The notes: generated from the sequence alone by a model not told the origin. Shown: positions 1 to 8,850, counted from the stretch's first letter. The stretch: DNA of 64,000 nt from CAZYBG01 sp964645155 (GCA_964645155.1 CAZYBG010000008.1:1-64000), one strand, 5' to 3'. Program-made: numbers and translations.

Positions 1-323
<323 letters not shown>

Positions 324-332
324 GGGGGCGGC

Positions 333-764
333 ATGGCCGACATGATGCAGTTCGACCTCGTCAGCCCCGAAAGGCGGCTGGTCTCGGTCCGGGCGACCGA
401 GGTGCGGATACCGGGCATGGAAGGCGACATGACGGTGATGCCGGGGCATGCGCCGGTGCTCACCACGCTCCGCCCCGGCGTCATCAAGGTCGTCACGGCG
501 GAGGGGTCGACAGACTACACCGTCAGTGGCGGGTTTGCCGAGATCACGGGCGATGCGTGCAGCGTTCTGGCCGAGCGGTCGGTGACGGCCGCGGACATGA
601 CGCAGACCGTCTACGACGAGATGATGGAGGAGCTGCGTTCCCGCCACACCGCGGCCAGGGAAGCGAACCTTCCGGGGCCGGCCGACGAGCTTGTCAAGCT
701 GATGGGCGACATGGTGGCGATGGGCACGCAGATCGGACTCGACCCGAGGCAGCCCAGTCTCTGA
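333..764 (+). CDS. atpC: F1 ATP synthase subunit epsilon
   Basis: A 143-residue protein of normal length for the family. The N-terminal beta-sandwich is recognisable from FDLVSPERRLVS near residue 7 and PGMEGDMTVMPGHAPVLTTL near residues 28-47, both hallmarks of epsilon subunits. The C-terminal part is a short charged helical region. It is the central-stalk subunit that couples proton flow through Fo to catalysis in F1 at the cytoplasmic membrane and can inhibit ATP hydrolysis. It lies 9 bp after atpD and is the last gene of the atp operon: a strong hairpin follows and the next gene is on the opposite strand. Confidence 0.97.
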   Translation: MADMMQFDLVSPERRLVSVRATEVRIPGMEGDMTVMPGHAPVLTTLRPGVIKVVTAEGSTDYTVSGGFAEITGDACSVLAERSVTAADMTQTVYDEMMEELRSRHTAAREANLPGPADELVKLMGDMVAMGTQIGLDPRQPSL

Positions 765-824
765 AGCCGCGCGGTAGGTCTTGGGTGACCGGCCCCGGCA
801 AAGGGACCGTTGTCGTTCCGGGGT

Positions 825-862
825 CTGTCGCGCCGCCCGCGTCCGATCGGGCGGCGCGACAG
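825..862. terminator. Bidirectional intrinsic terminator between atpC and a convergent gene
   Basis: Two 15-base arms (825-839 and 848-862) are exact reverse complements around an 8-base loop. A TTTT run follows at 870-873 on the plus strand. Its position between the convergent atpC and the gene ending at 873 fits termination from both sides. Confidence 0.8.
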
Positions 863-872
863 CGGGGCGTTT

Positions 873-1193
873 TCACGCGCCCCGGCCGGGCACCGGCAGG
901 CTCTCGGCGAGCGCCTCGTAGGCGTCGCCCGACGCGACCAGGCAGGTCGGTCCGCCGGGCATTGTCGCCGTGATCGTCCAGGTGCCGGTTTCGATCGAGG
1001 CAAAAACCTCGACGACCGCGTTGTTGGCGGCAAGCGCGATGGCCTGCCGCGTTTCGCCGTAGCCTTCGGCCAGCCGCGCCACCACATGATCGCGTTCGCC
1101 GCAGTTCGACTGGGCATGGGCGATGTTGGTCGCGGCGATCAGCGCCGCGAAGCCAAGGGAAAGTGCAAAGAGTTCTCGCGTCACAGGTTCCAT
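873..1193 (-). CDS. Small exported protein of unknown function
   Basis: A 106-residue product. The chosen ATG at 1193 has an AGAAGGGG ribosome site just upstream and starts a clear signal peptide: basic MEPVTRE, a hydrophobic core LFALSLGFAALIAA and an AHA-Q cleavage site near residues 26-28. The mature protein is about 78 residues with two cysteines (SNCGERDHVV and GGPTCLVASGD), possibly one disulphide. The central segment AIALAANNAVVEVFASIETGTWTI resembles small periplasmic proteins annotated only as hypothetical in Rhodobacterales. A longer upstream frame exists but lacks a good start. No function can be assigned. Confidence 0.75.
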   Translation of the reverse strand: MEPVTRELFALSLGFAALIAATNIAHAQSNCGERDHVVARLAEGYGETRQAIALAANNAVVEVFASIETGTWTITATMPGGPTCLVASGDAYEALAESLPVPGRGA

Positions 1194-1408
1194 CCCCTTC
1201 TGCCGGGCACTGCGCGCCGGCCGATCAGAGGCCGGGCCGCGCTGCAAGATCCGATGCAGCAAGCCTGCGCCGGATCGCCGAAAAATCGGTAAACGGGGCG
1301 TACACCGAGTTCGGATGCCGATTTCTGCAGCGCGGCAAGAAAGGTCTTGATCTCCTCTCGCGGGTGCGAAAGGGTCGCGACGCCCCCGCGCCGCAAGGAC
1401 GAGTTTCC

Positions 1409-2263
1409 ATGGATCAGCAGTTGCGGCCCTGGCGGTCGGTGCTCTACGTCCCGGCTTCGCGCGAGCGGGCAATGGAGAAGGCCCGGGCGCTGCCGGCCGA
1501 TGCCATCATCTTCGATCTGGAGGATGCCGTCGCCCCCGACGAGAAGGCGAATGCCCGCACGCTTCTCGCCACGGCGCTGCAGCAAGATCATGGACATCGT
1601 GCGACACTCGTCCGGGTCAACGACCTGGCGGGCGAATGGGGCCTTGCCGATGTGCAGGCCGTCGCCGGCCTCGCCTGCGACGGGGTTCTGCTGCCGAAGG
1701 TCGAGCGGAGCGCAGATGTCGACGCGCTGGCGACCCTGCTGCCCGACCTTCCGATCTGGGCGATGATGGAGACGCCGGCCGGCATCCTGAACGCGCCGGC
1801 CATCGCCGGCCATCCGCGGATCGCGGGCCTTGTCCTCGGCACCAACGATCTGGCGAAGGACCTAGGCGCCCGCGCGCGGCCGGACCGACTGCCGCTGCTG
1901 GCTGCGCTTCAGGCCTGCCTGATGGCGGCCCGCGCATACGGGCGGATCTGCGTCGATGGCGTCTACAACGCGTTCCGCGACGCCGACGGCCTGCGCCGGG
2001 AATGCGAGCAGGGGCGCGATCTCGGCTTCGATGGCAAGACGCTGATCCACCCCGACCAGATTGCCGTCGCGAACGAGGTCTTCTCGCCCTCGGCCGAGGA
2101 ACTGGACCTGGCCCGGCGGCAGATCGATGCCTACGCGGCGGCGCGGGCCGCCGGTCAGGGCGTTGCGGTCATCGATGGCCGGATCGTCGAGAACCTGCAT
2201 GTGGCGACGGCGCGCGCCATGCTTGCCAAGGCCGACGCGATCGCGAAACTGGCCGCAGGCTGA
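1409..2263 (+). CDS. mcl2: (3S)-malyl-CoA thioesterase, CitE/HpcH family
   Basis: 284 residues of the CitE-like HpcH/HpaI aldolase superfamily (TIM barrel, Mg-dependent). Family features are RSVLYVPASRERAMEKA at the N-terminus, IIFDLEDAVAPDEKANAR (Mg-binding acidic strand), VLLPKVERSADVDAL, MMETPAGILNAP, LGTNDLAKDLG and the C-terminal GKTLIHPDQIAVANEVFSP. In R. sphaeroides the paralogue Mcl2 hydrolyses (3S)-malyl-CoA to malate and CoA in the ethylmalonyl-CoA pathway and is encoded near mesaconyl-CoA hydratase; the same arrangement is seen here (nnrU, DUF1737, then mch). The start ATG has an AAGGACGAG ribosome site. Sequence alone does not fully separate thioesterase from lyase activity; synteny favours thioesterase. 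Confidence 0.85.
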   Translation: MDQQLRPWRSVLYVPASRERAMEKARALPADAIIFDLEDAVAPDEKANARTLLATALQQDHGHRATLVRVNDLAGEWGLADVQAVAGLACDGVLLPKVERSADVDALATLLPDLPIWAMMETPAGILNAPAIAGHPRIAGLVLGTNDLAKDLGARARPDRLPLLAALQACLMAARAYGRICVDGVYNAFRDADGLRRECEQGRDLGFDGKTLIHPDQIAVANEVFSPSAEELDLARRQIDAYAAARAAGQGVAVIDGRIVENLHVATARAMLAKADAIAKLAAG

Positions 2264-2286
2264 CCCGCCACACCCCGGAGCCCCAC

Positions 2287-2835
2287 ATGATCCTTCTGAT
2301 CCTCGGACTGGCGCTCTGGTTCGCCGGCCACCTCGCCAAGCGCCTCGCGCCGGCGGCACGTGCGAGCCTCGGCGATGCTGGCAAGGGGCTTGTGGCGGCC
2401 GTGGTCATCGGAAGTGTCGTGCTGATGGTGATCGGCTACCGCGGTTGGGCAGCGCCGCAGGTCTGGGATCCGCCGGCCTTCATGGTCCACATCAACAATC
2501 TGTTGGTGATCCTCGGCCTCTACCTCTACGCGGCGAGCGGCACCAGAGCCCGGATCGCCACGCGGATGCGCCATCCGCAGTTGACGGGCTTCAAGTTGTG
2601 GGCGTTGGCGCACCTCCTCGTCAACGGCGATCTCGCGTCGATCATCCTGTTCGGCGGCCTGCTTCTCTGGGCCGTGCTGGAGGTCATCGTCATCAACCGG
2701 GCCGAGCCGCAGTGGACGCCCCCCGCCCATGGCGGCCGCAGCGCCGAGGCGAAGGCGGTGGTCGGGACCGTGGTCGTCTTCGCGGTCGTTGCAGCGATCC
2801 ACACATGGCTCGGCTACTGGCCGTTCCCGGGGTGA
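2287..2835 (+). CDS. NnrU-family integral membrane protein
   Basis: A 182-residue membrane protein with about five to six hydrophobic helices. The start (MILLILGLALWFAGHLAKR) and the segments VHINNLLVILGLYLYAASG and HPQLTGFKLWALAHLLVNGD are characteristic of the NnrU family, whose founding member is linked to denitrification but whose biochemical role is unknown. A related region occurs in the N-terminal part of plant zeta-carotene isomerase (Z-ISO). It starts 23 bp after mcl2 and is followed after 4 bp by the DUF1737 gene, so it is probably co-transcribed with the ethylmalonyl-CoA pathway genes without an obvious role in them. Confidence 0.85.
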   Translation: MILLILGLALWFAGHLAKRLAPAARASLGDAGKGLVAAVVIGSVVLMVIGYRGWAAPQVWDPPAFMVHINNLLVILGLYLYAASGTRARIATRMRHPQLTGFKLWALAHLLVNGDLASIILFGGLLLWAVLEVIVINRAEPQWTPPAHGGRSAEAKAVVGTVVVFAVVAAIHTWLGYWPFPG

Positions 2836-2839
2836 TCCG

Positions 2840-3043
2840 ATGAGAGCCTATCGCCTGCTGACCGATGACGACACCGCCGCCTTCTGCCACAAGGTGACCG
2901 AGGCGCTGTCGAGGGGCTGGGAGCTTCATGGCGGCCCGGCCTATGCGTTCGACGCCGCGACGGGCCGGATGCGCTGCGCGCAGGCCGTGGTGAAGGATGT
3001 CGAGGGCACCTATGCGCCCGACCTGAAGCTCGGCCAGCTATGA
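2840..3043 (+). CDS. DUF1737 small protein
   Basis: A 67-residue protein starting MRAYRLLTDDDTAAFCHKVT. The pattern ending in LSRGWELHGGPAYAFDAATGRMRCAQAVVK is typical of DUF1737, a small cytoplasmic domain with a tyrosine-rich start and a GW-L-GG core. The start is 4 bp after the nnrU stop and the stop codon overlaps the first four bases of mch (ATGA), so translation is coupled to mch. Function is unknown; conserved position next to mch suggests only co-expression. Confidence 0.8.
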   Translation: MRAYRLLTDDDTAAFCHKVTEALSRGWELHGGPAYAFDAATGRMRCAQAVVKDVEGTYAPDLKLGQL

Positions 3044-4074
3044 GCAAGACCGACCAAGGCCGGTTTTTCGAGGACTATCGCCTGGGCGAGACGATCGTGC
3101 ACGCCGTGCCGCGCACCCTGTCGGGTGGTGAACGCGCGCTTTATCACGCGCTCTATCCGGCGCGCCACGCGCTCCAGTCGTCCGACGCGTTCGCGCAGGC
3201 CTGCGGCCTTCCCGCGGCGCCGCTCGACGACCTCGTCGTGTTCCACACGGTCTTTGGCAAGACCGTGCCGGACATCTCGCAGAACGCGGTGGCCAATCTT
3301 GGCTATGCCGAGATGCGCTGGCTGCGCCCGGTGTTTCCCGGCGACACCCTCGCCGCCACATCCCGGGTGATCGGCCTCAAGGAAACCTCGCGGCGAAATG
3401 CCGGTATCGTCTGGGTGCGCACGACCGGCACCGACCAGACCGGCCGCGCGGTCATCGACTATGTGCGGTGGGTCATGGTCCGCAAGCGCGACGAGGCCGC
3501 ACCGGCTCCGGCCCCGGCTGTGCCCGACCTCGCCACCACTGTCCCGCCCGAAGGGCTCATCGTCCCGGCAGGCCTCGACTTCTCGGGCTATGACTTTGCG
3601 CTCGCGGGCGAACCGCACCGCTGGAGCGACTACGAGATCGGCGAGCGGATCGACCATGTGGATGCCGTCACGGTCGAGGAGGCCGAGCACATGCTTGCCA
3701 CCCGCCTGTGGCAGAACACGGCGAAGGTGCATTTCGATGCGACGTTCCGCGACGATGGCCGCCGGCTTGTCTACGGCGGCCACGTGATCTCGCTTGCCCG
3801 GGCGCTGTCGTTCAACGGCCTGGCGAATGCCCAACTGATCGTGGCGGTGAATGCGGGCGGCCATGCCAACCCCTGCTTTGCCGGCGACACGGTCACGGCA
3901 TGGTCAGAGGTGCTCGACCGCGCCCAGACGACCGCGCCCGGTGTCGGCGCGCTGCGGCTCCGGCTGGTTGCAGTGAAGGCCGGCGCACCCCGCTTCGCGC
4001 TGCGCGGCGCAGACGGCAGCTATCTTCCCGACGTGCTGCTCGACCTCGACTACTGGGCGCTGGTGCCCCGCTAG
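3040..4074 (+). CDS. mch: Mesaconyl-CoA hydratase (beta-methylmalyl-CoA dehydratase), MaoC-like
   Basis: 344 residues with two hot-dog (MaoC-like) halves. The N-terminal half has FFEDYRLGETIVHAVPRTLS and the catalytic-type YHALYPARHALQSS region; the second half has WSDYEIGERIDHVDAVTVEE and LVYGGHVISLARALSFNGL. It interconverts (2R,3S)-beta-methylmalyl-CoA and mesaconyl-C1-CoA in the ethylmalonyl-CoA pathway of acetate assimilation. Length matches the R. sphaeroides enzyme, and the genes mcl2, nnrU and DUF1737 precede it as in that species. Its stop codon (4072-4074) overlaps the stop of the convergent DUF3140 gene. Confidence 0.87.
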   Translation: MSKTDQGRFFEDYRLGETIVHAVPRTLSGGERALYHALYPARHALQSSDAFAQACGLPAAPLDDLVVFHTVFGKTVPDISQNAVANLGYAEMRWLRPVFPGDTLAATSRVIGLKETSRRNAGIVWVRTTGTDQTGRAVIDYVRWVMVRKRDEAAPAPAPAVPDLATTVPPEGLIVPAGLDFSGYDFALAGEPHRWSDYEIGERIDHVDAVTVEEAEHMLATRLWQNTAKVHFDATFRDDGRRLVYGGHVISLARALSFNGLANAQLIVAVNAGGHANPCFAGDTVTAWSEVLDRAQTTAPGVGALRLRLVAVKAGAPRFALRGADGSYLPDVLLDLDYWALVPR

Positions 4075-4421
4075 GCGCAGCCGCCATCCCTCAGCGGATC
4101 GTGCCCCCAGTTCATCAGCGAGTACCGCCATGCGCTGGTCTCGATCCCGGATTTCGGCGTCTGCGCGCAGTGGCGCTTTATATAGCCGACAACCCTGGCC
4201 ATGTGCGCCCACTGCTCGTCTGTCAGGTCGCCCTTGCGCGTTTCCTTGATCTCCACGATCCGGCGTCCGCTTCGGTGCCCGACCGACTCGTCGCCGTCCT
4301 TCTTGGCGCCGACGGCCCGGCTCTCGTCCGTCTCGAGCCACTCGCGAAGTTCGCGCGGCGTCATGTTGACGAGGTCCGACCACTCGGCCCAGATGTCTTC
4401 CCGCGGCTTGTCCGAGGTCAT
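4071..4421 (-). CDS. DUF3140 family protein
   Basis: 116 residues from the ATG at 4421, which has GGAGCGGG upstream; a longer frame upstream lacks support. Features fit DUF3140: DLVNMTPRELREWLETDES, a GHRSGRRIVEI segment, then DEQWAHMARVVGYIKRH and the near-invariant ending SLMNWGHDPL. These proteins are small, cytoplasmic and often annotated as DNA-binding, although no HTH is evident to me. The gene is convergent with mch; the two stop codons share bases 4072-4073, so no terminator separates them. It is divergent from sdhC across a 247-bp region that carries paired palindromes. Confidence 0.85.
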   Translation of the reverse strand: MTSDKPREDIWAEWSDLVNMTPRELREWLETDESRAVGAKKDGDESVGHRSGRRIVEIKETRKGDLTDEQWAHMARVVGYIKRHCAQTPKSGIETSAWRYSLMNWGHDPLRDGGCA

Positions 4422-4494
4422 CACCCGCTCCGCTGCTGCTGAATTGCCAAGTGTGCGCAACGCCCGCCGGCCCCAACCGTTCCGGCCGCGACCT

Positions 4495-4523
4495 GTGATC
4501 ACGCCCTGAAAAATCGTGATCAC
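4495..4523. promoter_or_regulatory. Paired GTGATCAC palindromes upstream of sdhC
   Basis: Two identical 8-bp palindromes GTGATCAC occur at 4495-4502 and 4516-4523, exactly 21 bp apart (two helical turns). They lie in the AT-richer part of the divergent sdhC / DUF3140 intergenic region. The geometry suggests a dimeric repressor or activator binding one helix face. The regulator is unknown. The rest of 4422-4668 shows no clear sigma-70 promoter that I can defend. Confidence 0.45.
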
Positions 4524-4668
4524 AAATTGCGTTTTCTATCGGGTTGCGCCAAAAAAGCGCGGGCATCCGGCCTTCTGCCGCGTGACACTCGGCACAAAGT
4601 CACTATGCATGTAGGGCGGATGCGGCCCAGGCGGCCGTCTCGAAGAACGGTATGGGAGCCGAAAGCGG

Positions 4669-5058
4669 ATGGCTGACGTGAACCGGGGGAACCGTCCCCT
4701 GTCCCCCTTCATGCTGGGCAAGTACTATCGGATCCAGCTCACCTCGGCGACATCGCTCCTGACGCGGATCACCGGCAACGCCCTGATCGTGGGAACATTG
4801 CTGATCGTCTGGTGGCTGCTGGCCGCGGCCGCGGGACCCGAGGCGTTCGCGACGGCCGATGCGTTCCTCACGTCGTGGTTCGGCGACCTTGTCCTGACCC
4901 TCTCGGTCTGGGCGCTCTGGTACCACTCCCTGGCCGGACTCCGGCATCTCTACTGGGATACCGGCCGCGGGCTCGAGCTCCGCGTCGCCGAGCGGCTGGG
5001 CATCGCGGTCATCGTGGGATCGGTCGTCCTCACCATTCTCACAGTTCTCATCGTCTGA
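4669..5058 (+). CDS. sdhC: Succinate dehydrogenase cytochrome b556 subunit
   Basis: 129 residues with three predicted transmembrane helices. The N-terminal RPLSPFMLGKYYRIQLTSA motif and the block YHSLAGLRHLYWDTG identify SdhC; His86 in this block is the expected axial ligand of haem b. With SdhD it anchors SdhAB in the membrane and forms the quinone site. The ATG has GGGAGCC upstream. It is the first gene of sdhC-sdhD-sdhA-orf-sdhB. Confidence 0.95.
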   Translation: MADVNRGNRPLSPFMLGKYYRIQLTSATSLLTRITGNALIVGTLLIVWWLLAAAAGPEAFATADAFLTSWFGDLVLTLSVWALWYHSLAGLRHLYWDTGRGLELRVAERLGIAVIVGSVVLTILTVLIV

Positions 5059-5067
5059 GTCTTGCCG

Positions 5068-5439
5068 ATGCGCTACATCACCGATCGCAAACGCGCTCAG
5101 GGTCTCGGCTCGGCCAAGTCGGGCACCGAAGAAATCTGGCAGATGCAGATGAACTCGTGGGCGCTCGTCGTCCTCGTGCCGCTCTTCGTGTTCTCGATCG
5201 GCCCGGTCATCGGCGCGCCCTACGAGGAGGTCGTCGCCTATCTTGCAAGGCCCTTCCCGGCGATCGTGATCGCACTCTCGCTGCTGGTCGGCCTCTACCA
5301 CTTTCGCAAGGGTGCGCAGGTCATGATCGAGGACTATTCCCAGGGCATGACCCGAAGGTTCCTGATCATCGGCGCCGCTTGCCTGTCCTATGCGCTGATG
5401 GCCGCGGGCATCTTCGCGCTCGTCCGCCTCGCGCTCTGA
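5068..5439 (+). CDS. sdhD: Succinate dehydrogenase membrane anchor subunit
   Basis: 123 residues from the ATG at 5068; an in-frame TTG 6 bp upstream is possible but less likely. The start [20 protein letters not shown] and the conserved [18 protein letters not shown] are typical of alphaproteobacterial SdhD. There are three transmembrane helices. The second contains [19 protein letters not shown], with His78 as candidate haem ligand and the Asp-Tyr pair near the quinone pocket. It lies 9 bp after sdhC and 13 bp before sdhA, in one operon. Confidence 0.93.
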   Translation: MRYITDRKRAQGLGSAKSGTEEIWQMQMNSWALVVLVPLFVFSIGPVIGAPYEEVVAYLARPFPAIVIALSLLVGLYHFRKGAQVMIEDYSQGMTRRFLIIGAACLSYALMAAGIFALVRLAL

Positions 5440-5452
5440 CCCGGAGTCGTTC

Positions 5453-7258
5453 ATGCCCGCCTACGAGATCGAACATCACCTCTATGACGTCGTCGTGGTC
5501 GGCGCCGGCGGCTCCGGACTGCGCGCGACGCTCGGCATGGCCGAGCAGGGCCTGCGGACGGCCTGCGTCTCCAAGGTCTTCCCGACCCGCAGCCACACGG
5601 TCGCCGCCCAGGGCGGCATCGCCGCATCGCTCGGCAACATGGGCCCCGACAACTGGCAATGGCATCTCTACGATACCGTGAAGGGCTCGGACTGGCTGGG
5701 CGATACCGACGCGATGGAGTACCTCGCGCGCGAGGCGCCGAAGGCGGTCTACGAGCTCGAGCATTACGGCGTGCCGTTCAGCCGGACCGAGGACGGGCGC
5801 ATCTACCAGCGCCCTTTCGGCGGCCACACGACCGAGTTCGGCGAAGGCCCGCCGGTGCAGCGCACCTGCGCCGCTGCCGACCGCACGGGACACGCGATCC
5901 TGCACACGCTCTATGGCCAGAGCCTCAAGCAGAAGGCCGAGTTCTACATCGAGTACTTCGCCATCGATCTCATCATGTCCGCAGACGGTGCCTGCCAGGG
6001 CGTCCTCGCCTGGAAGCTCGATGACGGCACCCTGCATGCGTTCAACGCGAAGATGACCGTCCTCGCGACCGGCGGCTACGGGCGCGCCTACTTCTCGGCG
6101 ACCTCGGCCCATACCTGCACCGGCGACGGGAATGCCATGGTCGCGCGCCAGGGGCTACCGCTTCAGGACATGGAGTTCGTGCAGTTCCATCCGACCGGCA
6201 TCTACGGCGCGGGCTGCCTCATAACCGAAGGCGCCCGCGGCGAGGGAGGTTACCTCACCAACTCCGAAGGCGAGCGGTTCATGGAGCGTTACGCGCCGAC
6301 CTACAAGGACCTCGCGAGCCGCGACGTCGTCTCGCGCTGCATGACGATGGAGATCCGCGAGGGGCGGGGCGTCGGCAAGGATGCCGACCACATCCATCTC
6401 CACCTCAATCATCTGCCGCCCGAGACGCTGCACGAACGCCTGCCCGGCATCAGCGAGAGCGCGCGAATCTTCGCCGGCGTCGATGTAACGCGCGAGCCGA
6501 TTCCCGTTCTGCCGACGGTGCACTACAACATGGGCGGCATCCCGACGAACTACTGGGGCGAGGTGCTGAACCCGGCCGCCGACGACCCCGATCGTGTTTC
6601 GCCCGGCCTGATGGCGGTCGGCGAGGCGGGCTGCGCCTCGGTTCACGGGGCCAATCGCCTGGGGTCGAACAGCCTCATCGACCTCGTGGTGTTCGGCCGC
6701 GCCGCAGCGATCCGCGCAGGGCAGGTGGTGGACCCCGCTGCGCCGAACCCGGTGCTCGATCCGGCCTCGCTCGATGCGGCGGTGGCGCGCTTCGACGCGC
6801 TGCGCCACGCGGGCGGCACGGTCCCGACGGCCGAGCTGAGGCTCGAGATGCAGAAGACGATGCAGGCCGATGCCGCTGTCTTCCGCACCGACAGGACGTT
6901 GTCCGACGGCGTGAGGAAGATGGAGGCCGTGGCCGCGAAGGTCGACGATCTCCACGTCACCGACCGGTCGCTGATCTGGAACAGCGACCTGATGGAGACG
7001 CTCGAGCTGACCAACCTCATGCCGAACGCGCTCGCCACCATCGTGTCGGCCGAGGCGCGCAAGGAAAGCCGCGGCGCCCACGCACACGAGGACTACCCCA
7101 GTCGCGATGACGCGAACTGGCGCAAGCATACGCTCGCGACGGTGGCGGGTGCGAAGGTCTCGCTGAGCTACCGGCCGGTCCACCTCGACCCGCTGACGCG
7201 GGCCGAGGACGGCGGGATCGACCTGAAGAAGATCGCGCCGAAGGCGAGGGTGTATTGA
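5453..7258 (+). CDS. sdhA: Succinate dehydrogenase flavoprotein subunit
   Basis: 601 residues, full length. It has the N-terminal FAD-binding fold [18 protein letters not shown] and the [17 protein letters not shown] segment whose His carries covalent FAD. The capping domain includes [12 protein letters not shown], and the catalytic region has [14 protein letters not shown] and [14 protein letters not shown]. The C-terminus has [18 protein letters not shown] and ends typically in the KIAPKARVY region. It oxidises succinate to fumarate in the TCA cycle at the cytoplasmic face of the membrane. The stop codon overlaps a possible TTG start of the next small ORF. Confidence 0.98.
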   Translation: MPAYEIEHHLYDVVVVGAGGSGLRATLGMAEQGLRTACVSKVFPTRSHTVAAQGGIAASLGNMGPDNWQWHLYDTVKGSDWLGDTDAMEYLAREAPKAVYELEHYGVPFSRTEDGRIYQRPFGGHTTEFGEGPPVQRTCAAADRTGHAILHTLYGQSLKQKAEFYIEYFAIDLIMSADGACQGVLAWKLDDGTLHAFNAKMTVLATGGYGRAYFSATSAHTCTGDGNAMVARQGLPLQDMEFVQFHPTGIYGAGCLITEGARGEGGYLTNSEGERFMERYAPTYKDLASRDVVSRCMTMEIREGRGVGKDADHIHLHLNHLPPETLHERLPGISESARIFAGVDVTREPIPVLPTVHYNMGGIPTNYWGEVLNPAADDPDRVSPGLMAVGEAGCASVHGANRLGSNSLIDLVVFGRAAAIRAGQVVDPAAPNPVLDPASLDAAVARFDALRHAGGTVPTAELRLEMQKTMQADAAVFRTDRTLSDGVRKMEAVAAKVDDLHVTDRSLIWNSDLMETLELTNLMPNALATIVSAEARKESRGAHAHEDYPSRDDANWRKHTLATVAGAKVSLSYRPVHLDPLTRAEDGGIDLKKIAPKARVY

Positions 7259-7638
7259 GCAAGGTGAGGGCACAGATGGTGCCAGAGGCGGGCACCGGGG
7301 TCGCAAAGCCCCCCCGGTCGAGGTCCGAAGCAGGCCGGGCCGACGAGGCCGGACCCGCGCGCCGGCCGAGGCCGAGCCGCATGGTGGGCCAGCACTACAT
7401 CGACGTCATGGCCGACCTGCACGACGCGGTGAAGCCCGGCTGGTATCTCGGGATTGGCAACCCGACCGGACGCAGTGACGTAATCCTTGCCGCCCGTCAC
7501 CTGCGGCGTGGACGCATCGCGATCGATCCGGTCGGGCCCGACCGTGCGAACCGCTATGCCGAAGACATGCGCGCAACCCAAAGTTGCAATGTATGCGCCG
7601 ACGTCATCATCGAGACCGCGCGGGCGCTTGCCCGCTGA
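7255..7638 (+). CDS. Methyltransferase-like fragment protein between sdhA and sdhB
   Basis: A reading frame of 127 codons starting at a TTG that overlaps the sdhA stop; an ATG at 7381 would give an 85-residue product and may be the true start. From that ATG the sequence contains [13 protein letters not shown] and, 20 residues on, [11 protein letters not shown]. This resembles motif I and the following acidic loop of class I SAM-dependent methyltransferases (Methyltransf_24 type, usually YLEIG-x-G-S ... AIDP). It then stops, so the catalytic half of a methyltransferase is missing. The first 40 residues from the TTG are low-complexity and basic. It is tightly packed (18 bp to sdhB), so it is likely co-transcribed. 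Whether it is a functional small protein or a remnant is open. Confidence 0.55.
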   Translation: MSKVRAQMVPEAGTGVAKPPRSRSEAGRADEAGPARRPRPSRMVGQHYIDVMADLHDAVKPGWYLGIGNPTGRSDVILAARHLRRGRIAIDPVGPDRANRYAEDMRATQSCNVCADVIIETARALAR

Positions 7639-7656
7639 ACGAGACGAGGAACCGAC

Positions 7657-8436
7657 ATGGTCCAACTCACGCTTCCAAAGAACTCCCGCATCCGCACTGG
7701 CAAGACCTGGCCGAAGCCCGAGGGCGCGACGAATGTCAGGAAGTTCCTGATCTATCGCTGGACGCCCGATGACGGGGAGACTCCCCGGGTCGACACCTAC
7801 TTCGTCGATCTGGATACCTGCGGCCCGATGGTTCTCGACGCGCTCATCAAGATCAAGAACGAGATCGACCCGACGCTGACCTTCCGCCGATCGTGCCGCG
7901 AAGGAATCTGCGGCTCGTGCGCAATGAACATCGATGGGGGCAACACGCTCGCCTGCACCTGGGGCATCGACCAGATCAGGGGCGACGTGAAGATCTATCC
8001 GCTGCCGCACATGCCGGTGATCAAGGATCTCGTTCCCGACCTGAGCCACTTCTTTGCCCAGCACGCCTCGATCATGCCGTGGCTGGAGACGAAGTCGAAC
8101 GAGCCCGCGAAGGAATGGAAGCAGTCGATCGAGGACCGCCGCAAACTCGACGGGCTCTACGAGTGCATCATGTGCGCGTCCTGCTCCACCGCCTGCCCGA
8201 GCTACTGGTGGAACGGCGACCGCTTCCTCGGCCCGGCATCGCTGCTGCATGCCTATCGCTGGATCATCGACAGCCGCGACGAAGCGACGCCCGAACGGCT
8301 CGACCAGCTCGAGGACCCGTTCAAGCTCTACCGCTGCCACACCATCATGAACTGCGCCAAGACCTGTCCGAAGGGCCTCAACCCGGCCAAGGCGATCCAG
8401 GAAATCAAGAAGATGATGGTCGAGCGGGTCGTCTGA
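7657..8436 (+). CDS. sdhB: Succinate dehydrogenase iron-sulfur subunit
   Basis: 259 residues, standard length. It carries the plant-type ferredoxin domain with [14 protein letters not shown] plus CTW for the [2Fe-2S] cluster. The C-terminal domain has [17 protein letters not shown] and [17 protein letters not shown], which bind the [4Fe-4S] and [3Fe-4S] clusters. It passes electrons from SdhA flavin to quinone at SdhCD. An ACGAGACGAGGAACCGAC leader supplies the ribosome site. It is the last gene of the operon and is followed by a strong hairpin. Confidence 0.98.
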   Translation: MVQLTLPKNSRIRTGKTWPKPEGATNVRKFLIYRWTPDDGETPRVDTYFVDLDTCGPMVLDALIKIKNEIDPTLTFRRSCREGICGSCAMNIDGGNTLACTWGIDQIRGDVKIYPLPHMPVIKDLVPDLSHFFAQHASIMPWLETKSNEPAKEWKQSIEDRRKLDGLYECIMCASCSTACPSYWWNGDRFLGPASLLHAYRWIIDSRDEATPERLDQLEDPFKLYRCHTIMNCAKTCPKGLNPAKAIQEIKKMMVERVV

Positions 8437-8463
8437 CGGGCGCCACGGCGACCGGAACGAATC

Positions 8464-8490
8464 AAGGCCGGGGCCTGGCGCCCCGGCCTT
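8464..8490. terminator. Terminator after sdhB
   Basis: Perfect 11-bp stem (8464-8474 with 8480-8490) around a 5-base loop, starting 27 bp after the sdhB stop. The plus strand has only a weak T-rich tail. It may also serve the convergent gene ending at 8524. Confidence 0.75.
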
Positions 8491-8523
8491 CATCGTTACC
8501 GTGATGCGCCGGCATCGCGGCGA

Positions 8524-8850
8524 TCAATCATCGTCGTCGTTGCCGCCATCGTCATCATCGTCGTCGCGACCGCCGCTGTAGCCGTCGTCGTCATCGTCGT
8601 CGTAACCATCATCGTCATCATCATCGTAGCCGCCGTCGTACCCGTCGTCGTCATCGTCATCGTAGCCGGCGCGGTACCCGCCGTCGTCATCGTCGTCGTA
8701 GCCGCCGCGATACGCGGCCCCGCTGCGGCCGGCGTCGTTCAACAGCATCATCAGGCGCTGGACGAAATCGCCCGACTGCGCCGCGACCGGTGCGGCCGTG
8801 CCGGTGGACAGCCCGAGGGCGACGATGAGCGTCTGGCAAAGTGTCTTCAT
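8524..8850 (-). CDS. Secreted Asp/Gly/Tyr-repeat peptide
   Basis: 108 residues from the ATG at 8850 (AGGAG ribosome site). Residues 1-25 form a signal peptide (MKTLCQTLIVALGLSTG... with cleavage after AAPVAAQ). Residues 26-47 (SGDFVQRLMMLLNDAGRSG) look like a short amphipathic helix. From residue 48 to the end the protein is almost only Asp, Gly and Tyr: GY followed by five or six Asp, repeated about five times, ending NDDDD. The predicted product is extremely acidic and probably binds Ca2+ or other divalent cations outside the cytoplasm. It lies 70 bp downstream of the DCC-family gene on the same strand and may be its operon partner. No family is recognised. Confidence 0.8.
   Translation of the reverse strand: MKTLCQTLIVALGLSTGTAAPVAAQSGDFVQRLMMLLNDAGRSGAAYRGGYDDDDDGGYRAGYDDDDDDGYDGGYDDDDDDGYDDDDDDGYSGGRDDDDDDGGNDDDD

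Noticed and set aside
5062..5067. TTG start of sdhD two codons upstream of the ATG
   Set aside because: The ATG gives the conserved [10 protein letters not shown] start; TTG is less likely and adds nothing.
8525..8710. Repeat array that might be taken for CRISPR
   Set aside because: The repeats are GAY-codon runs inside a reading frame with a signal peptide. There are no unique spacers or cas genes.
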